Positions 62,359 through 64,000 of a stretch of 64,000 bases of DNA are shown piece by piece (position 1 is the first letter of the stretch; each line of letters begins with the position of its first letter). The stretch is from Ceratothoa steindachneri. Taxonomy: Eukaryota; Arthropoda; Malacostraca; Isopoda; Cymothoidae. Made by a program: the position numbers and the translations under genes. The notes under the pieces were generated by a model. The model had not been told where the DNA came from and did not search any database. It saw only the letters and a program-made list of their open reading frames with translations. The stretch spans positions 181,203,653-181,267,652 of the forward strand of contig OZ018326.1 of the NCBI GenBank assembly GCA_963969495.1, given 5' to 3'.

Positions 62359-64000
62359 ATAAGGGGCACGGCGATGTGTTTCTAACGCCGACGTGCTGAC
62401 AGGAAACAGCGCCCCGTCCCGTCTCAGCTTACCCTCTCTTCTTTCATTAAACCCTAATCTCTGCCCCGTAAGGGCCACGGCGATTTGATTTCCTGTCCGG
62501 CCCCAGCTTAGCCTCTTCTGCTTCTTTCTGACACCCTGTCTTTTTACTCTGTTTCCTCACTTTCCATTCAACCTCTTCCAGCCTCTAATTTCACGGAGTA
62601 GACGCCGACCAGCTTCCTCTCGCCCAACCATCCAAGATCGCTGCTGAGGGGAGAGGGGACATCGCCCTGAGCTCCGGTTTGGGGTGGGGAGGTGGGTTTT
62701 TAGCAACCTGCTTCACCCCCACCCTCACCTTTCTCTCTTTACTTTCACAATCTATCAATTTTATAGCGAGTCTAAGGTGGAGCCGCCATGCTGATGTGCT
62801 GCCAGGCCACTAGGCGGGAGAAGTGGCCTCAAATGGCGGCAGCTGGCTTTGCCGGACCCGTATTTACCCCTCGTAGCGCGGGCTACTATGTGGGGTGATT
62901 AGCGTATGCGTCCCCTCCTACAAAAAGGGTCACCATACCCTTTTCTGTTCTGCAGTGGAGCTGCCCTCGGGCAGCTCGGTTCGCCGCGAGAACGGACAGG
63001 TCTGAGGCCATTTCGTTAAGCGACCGAGCCAAGATCGAGCCGTCTGGCGCCGTTGCTTCCCCGGGTGTGGAGTCCCAGACCAAGACAAAAAGGGCGCAGA
63101 ATGGAGCCTCGATTACGTCGGGGACCCTCATTCAAACGCTTCCTCGTTATGCGCTCCACTGGTGGCAGCATGTTGGCTAAGGGCAACATGATCCATGAGA
63201 GGCGAACTCTAGCTAGCGTGATTGGTAGAGAGCCGAAGGTGAGCCGTTTCTCGTATCAGAGCCTTCTGGCTAATACATCGAATCCCTCAGAGGCAGCTAT
63301 GATTAGTGCCCTTCGGACACTTGATGGCACGCCGGTGAGTGTGACGTCGCACTCTACCATGAACTTCGTGAAAGGAGTGGTTTATGCGAGGGAACTCGTG
63401 AACTACTTCATAGAGCTGGCCGATCTTGCAGAGGTCAAAGTCAAACGTGTAATGAGAAAACAGAGAGGGGCCTCTAGACACCCACCCTTACACTCTTTGT
63501 CACGTTCGACTGTGACAAGCTCCCTGAGTCGGTGCCTACCGGTTCGTATCGCTGACGCGTGAAGGCATTCGTACCACTGCCACAGCTTAGGGCATACTAA
63601 TCGCTCCTGTAGACATGCAAAGTCGGGGTTACCCGAAGTCTGTGTAAGGTGCTCCAAGGCCGCACACAAGTCCAAATCGTGTGTTGCCAAGTGTGTCAAT
63701 CGCCGAAAGCCGCATCCAGCTTCTTCGAAGCAATGTGGTGCGTATCTCCTTAAGGAAATCCTGGCCGTTCATCCCAGGATCGACCTTCGTTTCGCGAGAC
63801 TAAGGACTTAATCCTGGTGCGCCCAGCGCTGCCTGGGACGTCTTATGCCTCAATTTTAAGCACTAATGGAGTTTCGGCTTATACACCCACATCAAGTGTT
63901 AGGCTGGGTGATTCGAAGGCGGTGGATCCTCTCCGAGCTAGGCCTGGAGGACATATTCCTTCAATAGAATTGCCGCAGACTCCGGGCCAACTGGGAGGAT
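62359..64000 (+). mobile_element. I-like LINE copy G, diverged, running off the window
   Basis: Two 5' heads in tandem again: ATAAGGGGCACGGCGATGTG at 62359 and CGTAAGGGCCACGGCGATTTG near 62467. Then come a shortened 5' UTR and ORF1 from about 63050. Divergence from copies B, C and E is clear. At 63930-64000 the bases match the start of ORF2 (GAGCTAGGCCTGGAGGACAT), so most of the ORF1 tail is deleted. It lies in intron 6 in sense orientation. Confidence 0.82.
63053..63780 (+). pseudogene. ORF1 of I-like copy G
   Basis: Open from 63053 to 63562: FKRFLVMRSTGGSMLAKGNM, TSHSTMNFVKGVVYAREL, and a frameshift at about 63476 in RHPPLHSLS. Beyond it, the knuckle region is recognisable only in pieces (KSCVAKCVNRRKPHPASSKQ). 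The second knuckle's Cys are partly lost, and the first knuckle is almost entirely deleted near 63590. Confidence 0.78.

Overview
This is animal genomic DNA, most likely from an arthropod and possibly a crustacean. There are no prokaryotic operons. One host gene is split by GT-AG introns, and nearly everything else is eukaryotic transposable elements. The lineage call is an inference from the mix of element families and is weaker than the call of an invertebrate animal.

The host gene lies on the + strand and is the deubiquitinase UCHL5 (UCH37). I found six coding exons: 8970-9042, 29531-29594, 29890-29995, 37238-37425, 61050-61247 and 61808-61907. Spliced, they give residues 1-243 of a protein normally about 330 residues long, with the catalytic residues Gln81, Cys87, His163 and Asp178 intact. 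About 0.7 kb of coding sequence is spread over 53 kb. The C-terminal proteasome-binding part lies beyond the window.

Layout. 1-2060: part of a Ty3/gypsy element (-). 2706-7790: a long, broken CR1-like LINE (-) whose ORF1 carries a SGNH esterase domain, interrupted at about 5594-6825 by a twin-primed (inverted) LINE. 7791-8969: gene 5' flank. Intron 1 (9043-29530): a MITE, LINE pieces, a solo LTR, hAT, Tc1 and mariner relics, a pogo-like MITE and an I-like LINE holding two further insertions of its own family. Intron 3 (29996-37237): a mariner with recognisable ends and a rearranged I-like LINE. Intron 4 (37426-61049): an old gypsy copy (-) interrupted by a 9.2-kb LTR-complete copy of the same family and by two I-like LINEs. 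Introns 5 and 6: I-like 5' ends and an old I-like copy running off the window.

Main points of interest. (1) The gypsy family in intron 4 has an unusual order: gag with five zinc knuckles, protease, reverse transcriptase, RNase H, an OTU-like domain, a second retropepsin-like domain, then integrase. (2) Three insertions of the I-like LINE into itself are marked by 10-14 bp target-site duplications, one being only a 61-bp 3' end. (3) All nine I-like segments are in the same orientation as the host gene. Every transposon reading frame I examined carries at least one inactivating lesion, except the small nested RNase H segment at 26126-27412, which is open but only a fragment.
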